DNA of 64,000 bases from Fredinandcohnia humi. GTDB taxonomy: Bacteria > Bacillota > Bacilli > Bacillales > Bacillaceae_L. Under the pieces are notes generated by a model. It was given only the letters and a program-made list of their open reading frames with translations. It searched no databases and was not told the DNA's origin. The translations under genes and the position numbers were made by a program. The stretch is taken from assembly GCF_001439915.1 (NCBI RefSeq), contig NZ_LMBW01000001.1, positions 572,409 to 636,408 of the forward strand, given 5' to 3'. Below, piece after piece: positions 8,968 through 18,371 of this stretch. Each line of letters begins with the position of its first letter. The first letter of the stretch is position 1.

Positions 8968-10575
8968 TTGAAATCATATATTACTATTGAAGATATTTTA
9001 AGTCGAAAGCACTTTGAAAGCAGTAAAGTGATTGCCGGTAGAGAGGGACTTGGGCGACAAGTAAAATGGGTCCACGTTGTTGAAGTTATAAATATTAGGA
9101 ATCTCTTAAATGGAAATGAATTAATTCTTTCAACAGGTGTTGCTTGGAGGGATAATAAGGAAAAACTCATCTCAGTCATTGAGCAATTAATTGATTCACA
9201 GGCAGCAGGAATCTGTATTGAATTAGGAATATACACCTCATCGATCCCACCAGAAATTATTGACATAGCGAACAAATCCCAATTTCCAATTATCCTTTTT
9301 TTTAAAGAAGTACCGTTTGTTGAAATCACGCAAGACATCCATGGACTCCTTATTAACCGCCAATACCAAATGATTTCCAATCTTGAAAGTTACTCACAAG
9401 CATTAAATAAACGATTATTAACAATCGATCATTATATTGATATTCTAAAATTTATTAGAAGCTACCTCCATGTTCAAGTAATCATCCTCTTTAATAACAA
9501 TGAAAATCAATTTATTCCAGAAGCTACCGAACAAAAAAGAATGAAACTACTAGAATTAATGAGGTCTCAGTCAAATGATTCTACCAGTGTGGCGAAAATT
9601 ACCATCCATTTATTAGGGGATCAATATGCAGAATTGGCGATCATCTCTGAGGAACGAGAATTGACCGAATTTGACCACCTTATTTTAGATCGAACAGCAA
9701 CTGCCCTTGCACAGCTTTTCCTTCGTAATCTATACGTAGAGGAAAAGCAGAGGGTAGAGGCAACGGAATGGATCAATGATTGGTTAGAAGGCGAACAAAG
9801 CGAGGAGTCCATCAATGAATATGTAGCACTTACTTCAAGAAACCAACCAAAAGGAGCCGTCGTGTGTATTTGTAAAATAGATGCAATCGATGAGTATTCA
9901 GCAAGTGATTTAACGTATTTTAAAATGTTTCTTCGGGCCATTTTTGAACAGCAGGGATTTACACTTTTTGTCGCTGAAAAAAGAAATACAATCGTGTTAA
10001 TCATTCTTAATGAGCGTATTACTACGACATGGAAAACAAGAGTTCAGGAGGTAATTCGAAGATTATTGAACTCAGAATTGCAGCGTAGAAATAACAAAAC
10101 TCAACCAGTATTTGGCATTGGAAAATTTGTAGAAGAGTTAACAGATGTACATAAAAGCTATCAAACTGCTTTAGAAACCATTCGAATTCAAAATCGGATG
10201 TCGATTCCAGCACAGAGCTATTTTTATGATGATTTACATATTTTCCGGCTTATTTCATTACTCCACAGACATATTGATTTACAGGAGGTGGTTCTAGAAT
10301 ATTTGGAACCAGTCATTGCCCATGATAAAAAATATAATGGAAAGTTGATGGAAACACTCAAAACATATTTATCATGTAACGGGTCTAAACAAGAAACAGC
10401 AAGACGCTTGTTTATTGTGAGGCAAACACTCTATCACCGAATCCAAAAGCTAGAAAAACTACTAGGCTCAGACTTTATGAGTCACGAAAAACGACTTGCG
10501 ATTGAGTTTATGATTTTATCATACGAATTTTTACTTTCATCAAAACAATTAAAAGAGAAAAAAGAAGTTTTTTAA
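8968..10575 (+). CDS. PucR-family transcriptional regulator
   Basis: The probable regulator of the cluster. Residues 1 to about 125 form a PucR N-terminal (purine catabolism PurC-like) domain, including GLGRQVKWVHVVEV and ELILSTGVAW. A middle region resembles the CdaR GGDEF-like domain. The C-terminal helix-turn-helix is at about 470-520 (LKTYLSCNGSKQETARRLFIVRQTLYHRIQKLEKLLG). Its 535 aa agree with the family. The start is TTG 8968 with AGGGGAG seven bases upstream; no ATG is better placed. B. subtilis PucR controls purine (uric acid) use, but here the neighbours are pyrimidine and beta-alanine genes, so a pyrimidine-derived ligand is likely. Confidence 0.85.
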   Translation: MKSYITIEDILSRKHFESSKVIAGREGLGRQVKWVHVVEVINIRNLLNGNELILSTGVAWRDNKEKLISVIEQLIDSQAAGICIELGIYTSSIPPEIIDIANKSQFPIILFFKEVPFVEITQDIHGLLINRQYQMISNLESYSQALNKRLLTIDHYIDILKFIRSYLHVQVIILFNNNENQFIPEATEQKRMKLLELMRSQSNDSTSVAKITIHLLGDQYAELAIISEERELTEFDHLILDRTATALAQLFLRNLYVEEKQRVEATEWINDWLEGEQSEESINEYVALTSRNQPKGAVVCICKIDAIDEYSASDLTYFKMFLRAIFEQQGFTLFVAEKRNTIVLIILNERITTTWKTRVQEVIRRLLNSELQRRNNKTQPVFGIGKFVEELTDVHKSYQTALETIRIQNRMSIPAQSYFYDDLHIFRLISLLHRHIDLQEVVLEYLEPVIAHDKKYNGKLMETLKTYLSCNGSKQETARRLFIVRQTLYHRIQKLEKLLGSDFMSHEKRLAIEFMILSYEFLLSSKQLKEKKEVF

Positions 10576-10594
10576 CCCACTATTGTGGGTTTTT
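10574..10594 (+). terminator. Terminator after the pucR-like gene
   Basis: AACCCAC/GTGGGTT stem with a 4-base loop, followed by T5; it begins on the stop codon. Confidence 0.8.
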
Positions 10595-10608
10595 AGGTCA
10601 AAAATTTG

Positions 10609-10730
10609 GTGTCTAGCTCCAGGCGTCATCGGCTCGAGGTCATAAGACAATCGCTTCGGAAGGTAAAATGCACCTTCTGTCAGCGCTTGTCTTATGCTTG
10701 TCGCCGATAGGCAGACGCCTTGCACTTTTC
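10609..10730. repeat. Dispersed structured repeat, family A, copy 1
   Basis: The element folds on itself: GGCGTC (10622) pairs with GACGCC (10714), ATCGGC (10628) with GCCGAT (10703), CATAAGACAA (10641) with TTGTCTTATG (10687), and GAAGGT (10659) with ACCTTC (10672). A diverged copy lies at 16218-16325. Conserved words in both are CTCGAGGTCA, GAAGGT, TGCTTGTCG and CTTGCACTTTTCT. No open frame. From memory, elements beginning with TCTAGCTCCAG are common between genes in bacilli. Confidence 0.8.
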
Positions 10731-10783
10731 TATTCAATCAAAATGTGGAAAAATGACAAGCAGATATTTTACACAATGTCTAA

Positions 10784-10797
10784 TGAAAGCACTTTCA
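10784..10797 (+). promoter_or_regulatory. Candidate cre-like site upstream of mmsA
   Basis: TGAAAGCACTTTCA is a near-palindrome that fits the cre pattern except for A in place of the central G. It lies 73 bases before the mmsA start, much as the site before preT does. Confidence 0.45.
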
Positions 10798-10810
10798 ATT
10801 TGCGCGATAA

Positions 10811-10846
10811 TTAACCTATAGGTTAAGAGTTTCGAATCGTACGATT
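10811..10846. promoter_or_regulatory. Two perfect palindromes upstream of mmsA
   Basis: TTAACCTATAGGTTAA (10811-10826) and AATCGTACGATT (10835-10846) are both perfect palindromes within 60 bases of the mmsA start, with centres 22 bp apart. They are good operator candidates for a dimeric regulator; which one is unknown. Confidence 0.5.
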
Positions 10847-10869
10847 ACAAAAAGGAGGCAGTACAAACT

Positions 10870-12336
10870 ATGACAGTAGTTAAAAATGAAACAGATGTAC
10901 TAAAAAATTATATAAATGGAGAATGGGTGGATGCGCTTGGGACGGAATCACTCGAGGTGCCGAATCCCGCAACAAAAGAAACATTAATACGTGTGCCGCT
11001 TTCCTCAAAAGAAGATGTAGACCTGGCTGTAAAAGCCGCTAGAGAAGCATTTAAAACCTGGAAAAATACGCCTGTTCCAAAACGAGCAAGGATCTTATAC
11101 AAATATCACTATCTACTAACAGAGAATCATGAAAGGCTAGCAAGACTTGTTGTCCAAGAAAACGGTAAAGCCTATAAAGAAGCCCATGGTGAAGTTCTCC
11201 GTGGAATTGAATGTGTGGAATTTGCGGCAGGTGCGCCAACCTTAATGATGGGCGAGACATTATCAAATATTGCTGAGGATATAGACTCAGAAATGTTCCG
11301 CTATCCAATGGGAGTAGTAGGCGGAATTACCCCATTTAATTTCCCGATGATGGTTCCAATGTGGATGTTCCCATTAGCCATTGCTTGTGGAAATACCTTT
11401 GTATTAAAGCCGTCTGAACGAACACCAATATTAGCCTGTGAACTTGCACGTTTATTTACAGAAGCGGGTGCACCAAAAGGAGTATTAAACGTAGTTCACG
11501 GAGCACATGATGTTGTAAATGGGTTGTTGGATCATCCAGATGTAAGTGCCATTTCGTTTGTTGGATCACAGCCAGTTGCCAAATATGTGTATGAGCGTGC
11601 GGCAGCACAAGGAAAACGGGTTCAGGCCTTATCGGGTGCTAAAAACCATCATATTGTTATGCCAGATGCGGATATGGAAAAAGCGGTAGCTAATATTATC
11701 AGCTCTACATTTGGAAGTGCAGGTCAACGTTGTATGGCTTGTAGTGCCGTTGTTGTTGTAGGGGACGGTGAAAAGTTTGTAACTGTGCTTAAGGATGCAG
11801 CGGATAAGCTAACGATTGGGAATGGAATGGATGATGAGGTGCTTTTAACACCGGTTATCCGCGAGTCCCATCTTAATAAGGTTCTAGGCTACGTGACAAA
11901 GGGGCTTGAAGAGGGTGCAACACTGATTCGCGATGGAAGAAAGGAAATGGACGAAATGCCCGATGGAAACTTCATGGGCCCAACCATTTTTGACCATGTC
12001 ACTTCAGATATGACCATTGCAAAAGAGGAAATCTTTGCACCTGTTTTAAGTCTCTTACGTGCTAAGAATTTAGACGAAGGCCTTGACTTTATTCGAAAGT
12101 CACGGTTTGGGAATGGCGCTACCATTTATACAAAGGATGCAAGGGCGGTAAGACAATTTAGAGAGGAAGCAGAAGCTGGAATGCTTGGTATCAATGTTGG
12201 GGTGCCTGCAACGATGGCCTTTTTCCCATTCTCTGGTTGGAAGGACTCTTTCTACGGCGACCTTCATGTGAATGGAAAAGATGGAGTCAATTTCTATACT
12301 CGTAAAAAAATGATTACATCTCGATTTGATTATTAG
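10870..12336 (+). CDS. mmsA: CoA-acylating (methyl)malonate-semialdehyde dehydrogenase
   Basis: Oxidises malonate semialdehyde to acetyl-CoA and CO2 (or methylmalonate semialdehyde to propionyl-CoA, from thymine) with NAD and CoA. It is an aldehyde dehydrogenase fold of 488 aa. The substrate and CoA-acylating subfamily signature is seen in [23 protein letters not shown] and in the catalytic [10 protein letters not shown] (Cys288). The family also includes IolA of inositol breakdown, but no iol genes are nearby, and the next gene makes its substrate from beta-alanine. An AAAGGAGG site precedes the ATG. The aminotransferase gene follows 14 bases downstream. Confidence 0.92.
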   Translation: MTVVKNETDVLKNYINGEWVDALGTESLEVPNPATKETLIRVPLSSKEDVDLAVKAAREAFKTWKNTPVPKRARILYKYHYLLTENHERLARLVVQENGKAYKEAHGEVLRGIECVEFAAGAPTLMMGETLSNIAEDIDSEMFRYPMGVVGGITPFNFPMMVPMWMFPLAIACGNTFVLKPSERTPILACELARLFTEAGAPKGVLNVVHGAHDVVNGLLDHPDVSAISFVGSQPVAKYVYERAAAQGKRVQALSGAKNHHIVMPDADMEKAVANIISSTFGSAGQRCMACSAVVVVGDGEKFVTVLKDAADKLTIGNGMDDEVLLTPVIRESHLNKVLGYVTKGLEEGATLIRDGRKEMDEMPDGNFMGPTIFDHVTSDMTIAKEEIFAPVLSLLRAKNLDEGLDFIRKSRFGNGATIYTKDARAVRQFREEAEAGMLGINVGVPATMAFFPFSGWKDSFYGDLHVNGKDGVNFYTRKKMITSRFDY

Positions 12337-12350
12337 GGGGACTGTAGGGT

Positions 12351-13703
12351 ATGACCAAGGTGACACATGGGGAAGATCTTTTAACAAAGGATAAGGATTA
12401 TGTATGGCATGCGATGAAGCCATATAATCCAAATTCGACGCTTGTGATTAAGAAAGCAGAAGGGTCATGGTTAACAGATCATAATGGGAAACGGTATCTT
12501 GATGCAATGTCAGGGCTTTGGTGTGTGAATGTGGGGTATGGAAGAAAGGAGCTAGCTGATGCTGCTCATGAACAGCTTAAAGAAATGGCCTATTATCCAT
12601 TAACACATAGCCATGAACCTGCGATAAAACTGGCTGAAAAGCTAAACGAAATGCTAGGAGACGAATATGTCATTTTTTTCTCAAACAGCGGTTCGGAAGC
12701 GAATGAAACAGCTTTTAAACTAGTGAGGCAATACCATCAACAAAAAGGGGAACACTCCCGTTACAAATTTATTTCACGCTATCGTGCCTACCATGGTAAT
12801 TCAATGGGATCACTTGCAGCAACTGGTCAAGCACAGCGAAAGTATAAATATGAACCACTTGCACCAGGCTTTCTCCATGTCGCACCACCAGATTTATATC
12901 GTTCAGATGAAAAAGAAGATACAAAAGCAACGGACTTACAGTCTGTCAAAGATATCGACCGTGTGATGACATGGGAGCTTAGTGAAACGATCGCAGGGGT
13001 GATCATGGAACCAATTATTACTGGTGGGGGTGTCATCGTTCCACCAGATCAGTACATGGCAGGGGTAAAGGAAGTATGTGAAAAACATGGTGCACTTCTA
13101 ATTGTTGATGAAGTTATTTGCGGGTTCGGACGAACCGGGAAAGCATTTGGTTTTATGAACTATGGGGTGAAGCCGGATATTATTACAATGGCGAAGGGCA
13201 TTACAAGTGCGTATCTCCCATTATCCGCAACAGCCGTCAGAAAAGAAATTTATGAGGCATTCAAAGGGTCTGAGGAATATGATTATTTCCGCCATGTTAA
13301 TACGTTTGGCGGTAATCCAGCAGCATGTGCTTTAGCACTTAAAAACCTGGAAATTATGGAAAATGAAAAGCTTTTTGAACGTTCACAAAACCTTGGCATT
13401 ACATTTATAAATAGCCTTACAGCCGCTTTAGCAGACCATCCTAATATTGGTGACATTAGAGGAAAAGGTTTATTAATTGGGCTTGAACTGGTCAAGGATA
13501 AACAAACAAAGGAGCCGCTTGAAGTTAGCCAGGTAAATAAAGTCATCGCTGGATGTCTGCAGAAGGGCCTTATTATCGGGAAAAATGGGGCTACGGTGGC
13601 AGGATACAATAATGTGTTAACCCTCGCTCCTCCTCTAACGATTTCCAAGGAGGACTTGGAATTTATCCAAAGAACACTCGTTGAAGAAATAACATCCTTG
13701 TAA
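12351..13703 (+). CDS. Class III aminotransferase, probable beta-alanine:pyruvate aminotransferase
   Basis: A pyridoxal-phosphate enzyme of 450 aa that would convert beta-alanine plus pyruvate (or 2-oxoglutarate) to malonate semialdehyde plus alanine (or glutamate). Omega-transaminase features are present: LDAMSGLWCVNVGYG, FFSNSGSEANETAFK, RYRAYHGNS, LIVDEVICGFGRTG and the cofactor lysine in TMAKGITSAYLPLSA (about Lys281). Operon with mmsA upstream, which consumes the product. The presence of alanine dehydrogenase next door argues for pyruvate as the amino acceptor. Exact specificity within this broad family cannot be read from sequence. Confidence 0.85.
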   Translation: MTKVTHGEDLLTKDKDYVWHAMKPYNPNSTLVIKKAEGSWLTDHNGKRYLDAMSGLWCVNVGYGRKELADAAHEQLKEMAYYPLTHSHEPAIKLAEKLNEMLGDEYVIFFSNSGSEANETAFKLVRQYHQQKGEHSRYKFISRYRAYHGNSMGSLAATGQAQRKYKYEPLAPGFLHVAPPDLYRSDEKEDTKATDLQSVKDIDRVMTWELSETIAGVIMEPIITGGGVIVPPDQYMAGVKEVCEKHGALLIVDEVICGFGRTGKAFGFMNYGVKPDIITMAKGITSAYLPLSATAVRKEIYEAFKGSEEYDYFRHVNTFGGNPAACALALKNLEIMENEKLFERSQNLGITFINSLTAALADHPNIGDIRGKGLLIGLELVKDKQTKEPLEVSQVNKVIAGCLQKGLIIGKNGATVAGYNNVLTLAPPLTISKEDLEFIQRTLVEEITSL

Positions 13704-13725
13704 AAAAAGTTTTTATATGAACATT

Positions 13726-13766
13726 CGTAATCTATTTTCATAATAGAAATAGATTACGGGTGTTTT
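13726..13766 (+). terminator. Terminator or attenuator between the aminotransferase gene and ald
   Basis: CGTAATCTATTT pairs with AAATAGATTACG around a 9-base loop, followed by GGGTGTTTTT. Confidence 0.75.
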
Positions 13767-13800
13767 TCCCAATAAGTTTAAAAAAGAAAGGTGGATGGGG

Positions 13801-14892
13801 ATGAGGATAGGAGTTCCTAAGGAAATAAAGAATAATGAAAATCGTGTGGCCCTTACTCCTGCTGGTGTCTCGCAACTGGTTCAACATCACCATACGGTCT
13901 TTATTGAAACTGGTGCGGGCATGAACTCAGGATTCTTTGATCAGCTTTATCTGGAAGCTGGAGCAACCATTGTACAATCGCCGACCGACGCATGGGCTTG
14001 CGATCTGGTGATAAAGGTAAAGGAGCCAATTCAAGAGGAATATCAGTATTTTTATGACGGACTTATTCTTTTTACCTATTTGCATCTGGCGGCTGATCGG
14101 GAGCTCACACAAGCCTTGATGAAAAAGAATGTTGTTGCCATTGCCTATGAAACCGTGCAAGCAGAGGATCGCAGTCTGCCTTTACTTACTCCGATGAGTG
14201 AAGTAGCTGGTCGCATGGCTACCCAAATTGGCGCTTCGTTTCTTGAAAAAACAAAAGGCGGAAAAGGCGTTCTTCTAGGCGGCGTTCCTGGTGTAAGTCG
14301 AGGGAAAGTGACCATCATTGGCGGCGGCGTAGTCGGAATGAATGCTGCGAAAATTGCAGTGGGTCTTGGAGCACACGTTTCGATTTTGGATGTTAGTCCT
14401 GCAAGATTACGGGAGTTAGATGATATTTTTGGAAATTCCATCACGACATTAATGTCAAATCCATTTACAATTGGGCAAGCAGTGGCTGAATCAGACCTCG
14501 TTATTGGTGCTGTATTGATTCCAGGTGCGAAAGCGCCAAAGCTTGTAACCGCTGAAATGGTTCGCCTAATGGAGGAAGGGTCCGTCATTGTAGATGTTGC
14601 AATCGATCAGGGAGGTATATTCGAAACGGCTACCCATGTTACAACACATGCAAATCCTACATATACAAAGCATGGAGTCGTTCATTATGCAGTAGGAAAT
14701 ATGCCTGGTGCTGTTCCGAGAACATCGACCATCGCACTCACAAATGTAACGGTCCCTTATATTCTGCAGATTGCAAACATTGGCTTTGAACGTGCGCTTA
14801 CAGAAAATAAGTCCTTACAAAAAGGGCTAAATGTGATAGGTGGAAAGATTGTTTATGAAGGTGTTGCCAAGGCACATAACCTACCATTGTGA
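13801..14892 (+). CDS. ald: Alanine dehydrogenase
   Basis: An NAD-dependent oxidative deaminase of L-alanine to pyruvate and ammonia. It starts with the family's typical [23 protein letters not shown], has the Rossmann motif [22 protein letters not shown] near 175, and is 363 aa long. The ATG at 13801 is chosen over one two codons upstream because of AAAGGTGG spacing and the family N-terminus. In this cluster it would recycle the alanine formed by the beta-alanine:pyruvate aminotransferase back to pyruvate, releasing the amino group as ammonia. The pydC-like gene begins 24 bases downstream. Confidence 0.95.
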   Translation: MRIGVPKEIKNNENRVALTPAGVSQLVQHHHTVFIETGAGMNSGFFDQLYLEAGATIVQSPTDAWACDLVIKVKEPIQEEYQYFYDGLILFTYLHLAADRELTQALMKKNVVAIAYETVQAEDRSLPLLTPMSEVAGRMATQIGASFLEKTKGGKGVLLGGVPGVSRGKVTIIGGGVVGMNAAKIAVGLGAHVSILDVSPARLRELDDIFGNSITTLMSNPFTIGQAVAESDLVIGAVLIPGAKAPKLVTAEMVRLMEEGSVIVDVAIDQGGIFETATHVTTHANPTYTKHGVVHYAVGNMPGAVPRTSTIALTNVTVPYILQIANIGFERALTENKSLQKGLNVIGGKIVYEGVAKAHNLPL

Positions 14893-14916
14893 CGTCATTT
14901 TATGGAGGCTGATTCG

Positions 14917-16167
14917 ATGAATGTCCAAACGCTAACCATTAATAAGGAACGGCTTGAAGAAAGAATCACTGCGTTATCGAAAATTGGGAAAATCGGTGAA
15001 ACGGGAGTGCGCCGCCTCACTCTATCTAAGGAGGACCGTCATGCTGTAGAAACGGTTAAAGGCTGGATGGAAGAAGTGGGATTAACCGCGAGAATCGATC
15101 ATTTTGGAAACTTAATTGGCAGAATGGAAGGAAAAAATCCGGACGAACCGATTTTAATGCTTGGCTCTCATATTGATTCCCAGCCCTATGGTGGAAGATT
15201 TGACGGTACGATTGGTGTTTTAGGTGCACTAGAGGTTGTTCAAACGATGAAAGAACATCAGATTGTTCCAAATCGACCAATTGAGGTGATTGCCTTTTCC
15301 GATGAAGAAGGATGTCGATTTAACAAAGGGTTATTTGGCGTAAGGGGAATCCTTGGGAAGCTAGAAGAGAGTGAGTTAGATCGCAAAGATAAAGATGGTG
15401 TTACAAGAAAAGAGGCCCTTATCGAATTCGGCTGTGATCCTGCGAAATTTAAAGAATCGGAATATCAAAAAGGCAGCATTGCTTCATTCCTTGAAATGCA
15501 TATTGAACAGGGGCCGGTTCTAGATAATTTAAATAAACCTGTTGGAATTGTGACTGGAATTTCAGGACCACTTTGGTTAACGGTAGAGCTAGAGGGCTTT
15601 GCGGGGCATGCGGGTTCCGTTCCAATGCCAATGAGGAAGGATGCACTCGTTGGTGCAGCAAAAGTCATCGTTGCTCTCAACGAGATCGCGAGCGGGGAGC
15701 CAGGTGCTCCCACCGTTGGGACCGTAGGAAGCTTACGGGTTTTTCCAGATTCACGCAACATCATTCCTGAAAAAGTAAGCTTCACGGTAGACTTACGAGA
15801 TATTGACCTAAATAGACGTCATAAGCTTGAAGCACAATTACGTGCAAAGATAACAGAAATTACCGAGGAACACCAGCTGCAGTGTAAAATAACCGAGGAT
15901 ACGAATAGCGAGCCCCGTTACTGTGCGGAGAGAATCAAGGAAATTATGCGACAGGAGATTCAAAATATTGGCTTGGAACCAATGGAATTAATGAGTGGTC
16001 CATTTCACGATTCATTAGCCATGTCCTATGAATGTGAATATGGAATGATTTTTGTTCGTTGTAAGGATGGAATCAGCCATAATCCAAAGGAATTTTCAAC
16101 CTTTGAAGATATCTCACTTGGAACTGAACTACTGTATCGCACTACTGTAAAAATGGCACAGGAGTAA
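14917..16167 (+). CDS. Zn-dependent amidase, probable N-carbamoyl-beta-alanine amidohydrolase (beta-ureidopropionase)
   Basis: An M20-type dinuclear metal hydrolase of the hydantoinase/carbamoylase family, 416 aa. Metal and substrate motifs are visible: LGSHIDSQPYGGRFDGTIG, FSDEEGCRFN, FLEMHIEQGPVLD, GFAGHAGSVPM, and a histidine near the C-terminus in DGISHNPKEFS. It completes the pathway by converting N-carbamoyl-beta-alanine to beta-alanine, ammonia and CO2. The start is the ATG after GGAGG (14904-14908), five codons inside the longest frame. Relatives act on N-carbamoyl-L-amino acids or allantoate; the gene context selects the pyrimidine role. Confidence 0.88.
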   Translation: MNVQTLTINKERLEERITALSKIGKIGETGVRRLTLSKEDRHAVETVKGWMEEVGLTARIDHFGNLIGRMEGKNPDEPILMLGSHIDSQPYGGRFDGTIGVLGALEVVQTMKEHQIVPNRPIEVIAFSDEEGCRFNKGLFGVRGILGKLEESELDRKDKDGVTRKEALIEFGCDPAKFKESEYQKGSIASFLEMHIEQGPVLDNLNKPVGIVTGISGPLWLTVELEGFAGHAGSVPMPMRKDALVGAAKVIVALNEIASGEPGAPTVGTVGSLRVFPDSRNIIPEKVSFTVDLRDIDLNRRHKLEAQLRAKITEITEEHQLQCKITEDTNSEPRYCAERIKEIMRQEIQNIGLEPMELMSGPFHDSLAMSYECEYGMIFVRCKDGISHNPKEFSTFEDISLGTELLYRTTVKMAQE

Positions 16168-16171
16168 AAAT

Positions 16172-16212
16172 AAAAAACGAATGTAGAACCGCAATTCTAC
16201 ATTCGTTTTTTT
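16172..16212 (+). terminator. Terminator at the end of the pyrimidine cluster
   Basis: Very strong: AAAAAACGAATGTAGAA pairs with TTCTACATTCGTTTTTT around a short loop. Confidence 0.9.
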
Positions 16213-16217
16213 CATTT

Positions 16218-16325
16218 GACTAGCGCAAGCGCCTAGCCCCTCGAGGTCACAAGTCAATCTGTCAAGAAGGTTAAAGAACAACCTTCTAGCCATCTCGTCT
16301 TGTGCTTGTCGGACTTGCACTTTTC
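16218..16325. repeat. Dispersed structured repeat, family A, copy 2
   Basis: Diverged copy of the element at 10609. Stems are kept with changed bases: CACAAG pairs with CTTGTG, GAAGGTT with AACCTTC, and GCAAG with CTTGC. It shares CTCGAGGTCA, TGCTTGTCG and CTTGCACTTTTCT with copy 1. It lies directly after a terminator, as copy 1 does. Confidence 0.8.
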
Positions 16326-16330
16326 TTATT

Positions 16331-16444
16331 TTATCTATTTGTAAAAAAGTCTTTAAATGCTTGTGTAATCTCAATTCCTTGAAAGATAATCAGGCTCGTA
16401 AATGTTAAGGAACATAATCCAATCATTATAAATCTAAACCACAT
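16331..16444 (-). CDS. Small single-pass membrane protein, 37 aa
   Basis: Starts MWFRFIMIGLCSLTFTSLII and ends ITQAFKDFFTNR. One hydrophobic helix fills residues 3-21. An excellent AAGGAGGAG site lies upstream of the ATG at 16444. It follows the 105-aa membrane protein gene (end 16481) by 36 bases on the same strand, so the two are probably co-transcribed. Function unknown. Its small size means annotation pipelines could easily miss it. Confidence 0.6.
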   Translation of the reverse strand: MWFRFIMIGLCSLTFTSLIIFQGIEITQAFKDFFTNR

Positions 16445-16480
16445 ATATTTTCTCCTCCTTGATTTTTGAAATTTAAAAAA

Positions 16481-16798
16481 TCAAAGAGTTTGATCAAGAT
16501 AATTCGACTGAAAAAGAATGGGCGTAATCCACATAAACCTTCGGGTGGATTGTTTCACATCGATAATCTTAAAAATCCCTTGGAGGACGATGAAAATCGA
16601 TATGCTAAAAAAAAGCACCCAAGAAATCTTTAGTTTACCCTCATCCGTTATTGAAGGATTGTCAATCGAGACACCATTAATTAATACGGTGTTTTCATGA
16701 ATATCTGGTGATTTAAACGCATGGGAGTGTGCGACTGTGGCTGATAAAGACATGATCGCAACAAACATAATGATGGTAAGGGCTATTCGTTTCCTCAT
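16481..16798 (-). CDS. Exported or membrane protein of unknown function, 105 aa
   Basis: The N-terminus (MRKRIALTIIMFVAIMSLSATVAHSHA) is a classical signal peptide with a likely AHSHA cleavage site. A polar stretch follows, then a hydrophobic segment at about 60-78 (ISWVLFFSISIFIVLQGIF) and a short basic tail. This predicts a short extracytoplasmic domain anchored by one helix. GGGGAGATGG lies upstream of the start. Paired with the 37-aa membrane protein downstream. No family was recognised. Confidence 0.65.
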   Translation of the reverse strand: MRKRIALTIIMFVAIMSLSATVAHSHAFKSPDIHENTVLINGVSIDNPSITDEGKLKISWVLFFSISIFIVLQGIFKIIDVKQSTRRFMWITPILFQSNYLDQTL

Positions 16799-16949
16799 TT
16801 TCTACCATCTCCCCATTGTTTAGTGTTACTATCATACAACGGATGAAATCAAAAATCTACAAAAACTTTTTTACAAATATTGTGAAAAATCACATATCGA
16901 TTCCTGAGTAATGGCAAATATGGTATTCTAAAAAAAGGGAGGGGAAGAT

Positions 16950-17150
16950 ATGAGCAAAAGTAAGAGAAATCTCCTTATTGCAATCATTGGTAGTCTTCTG
17001 ATTGTAACTTTTGGGGTTTTAAGAATACAAGAGTTAAGGGATCATCACAAAATAAATCTTCAACTTGCGGAAAGCTGTATGGATAAAGGTGGAACAGTCG
17101 TTTTTGAAGAAAAACATCTCTTTAGTCTATCTGATGTTAGCTGCGAGTAA
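16950..17150 (+). CDS. Small membrane-anchored protein, 66 aa
   Basis: One N-terminal membrane helix (NLLIAIIGSLLIVTFGVL, residues 7-24) after a basic start, then a short outside domain with two cysteines (ESCMDKGG and the final SCE) that could form a disulfide. AGGGAGGGG precedes the ATG. Function unknown; it stands alone upstream of the Eis-type gene. Confidence 0.6.
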   Translation: MSKSKRNLLIAIIGSLLIVTFGVLRIQELRDHHKINLQLAESCMDKGGTVVFEEKHLFSLSDVSCE

Positions 17151-17212
17151 TTATAAGTATTCATCCAAATGATGATGGATGTTTATATAACATATATTGG
17201 AGTTGTTGAAGT

Positions 17213-18358
17213 ATGGCAATCGAGAGAATTACAGAAGAACGATTTATGGATTCTGTACGTTTATCAGAATATGCATTTACATATAAAGTACCGGAAGAAC
17301 GACTTGACATGAAATTAGAAGATATTAAAAAGCACCAGATCTTTGGAATCTATGAAAGTGAAATGCTAGCTGCGAAGCTACACCTAATTCCCCTTACAGC
17401 TTATGTAGGGGACCAACCTTTTAAAATGGGTGGAATTGCAGGTGTTGCGACATATCCCGAATACCGTAGAAGGGGCTATGTGAAGGAATTATTAACAAAT
17501 GTACTGGAAACGATGAAGACACAGGGATTTACTATTTCGATGCTACATCCGTTTGATGTCTCTTTTTATCGGAAGTATGGGTGGGAGCTATTTTGTAATC
17601 GCTTAAAAACGGTTCATCAGCGTGCTGATTTAGTCATGCTAAAGCATGTAGGGGGTACTGTAAAGCGTTATTTATTTGATAATGTCAATTTGGATGAACT
17701 TAAACAGATTTATTCGCAGTATGCGACACAGTTTTCGGGGATGCTTGTTCGTGAGGATGATTGGTGGAAGAGCGTGGTTGACGACCAGCATATTGCTGTT
17801 TACTATGATACGTCAAAACAGCCAACCGGATATATTCTTTATGAATCAAAGGACAACAAGATGACAGTTGAAGAATTTGTTCCAGTGAATTTTGAGGCAC
17901 GGTGTGGCTTGTGGAACTTTATATGTCAACATGATTCGATGATTTCAGAACTCGAAATGATTACCTTTGAAAAAGAGCCATTATTTTTCGCCTTAAAGAA
18001 ACAAAAAACAATGAAACGAGAGGTTTCTCCCTATTTTATGGTTCGAATTGTCGATGTTGAGGCTTTTTTAAAAGAATACAAATTTGCTGGAAACGAAACC
18101 TTGAAGCTTCAGATTAGCGATCCATTTGCAGCTTGGAATGAAAAAACATACCTTGTAAAAGATGGTGATGTTCGTGTTACGAAGGAAACAGAAGGGGCAC
18201 TAAAGCTGTCCATCAACGCATTATCGACGGCACTCTTTGGTCATATGCGTCCTGTAGAATTATTTGCGGCTGGTATGATTAACGGGGCTGACAGCGATGT
18301 TGAAGTTTTTGAAAAAATGATCCCCAATCGCCAAGCCTATATATACGATTTCTTTTAA
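17213..18358 (+). CDS. Eis-type GNAT N-acetyltransferase
   Basis: A 381-aa protein with the three-part Eis architecture: N-terminal GNAT domain (acetyl-CoA loop [17 protein letters not shown], about 80-97), a second degenerate GNAT domain, and a C-terminal sterol-carrier-like domain (about 280-381). The [10 protein letters not shown] motif supplying the catalytic tyrosine is present, and the chain ends in YDFF, as expected for a family in which the terminal carboxylate acts as base. Relatives acetylate amines such as aminoglycosides or lysines, but the substrate here is unknown. kynU follows after 13 bases, suggesting an operon. Confidence 0.85.
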   Translation: MAIERITEERFMDSVRLSEYAFTYKVPEERLDMKLEDIKKHQIFGIYESEMLAAKLHLIPLTAYVGDQPFKMGGIAGVATYPEYRRRGYVKELLTNVLETMKTQGFTISMLHPFDVSFYRKYGWELFCNRLKTVHQRADLVMLKHVGGTVKRYLFDNVNLDELKQIYSQYATQFSGMLVREDDWWKSVVDDQHIAVYYDTSKQPTGYILYESKDNKMTVEEFVPVNFEARCGLWNFICQHDSMISELEMITFEKEPLFFALKKQKTMKREVSPYFMVRIVDVEAFLKEYKFAGNETLKLQISDPFAAWNEKTYLVKDGDVRVTKETEGALKLSINALSTALFGHMRPVELFAAGMINGADSDVEVFEKMIPNRQAYIYDFF

Positions 18359-18371
18359 AGGGAGGAAATCC

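Noticed and set aside
10870-12336. iolA of an inositol operon
   Set aside because: No other inositol genes are present; beta-alanine pathway genes surround it.
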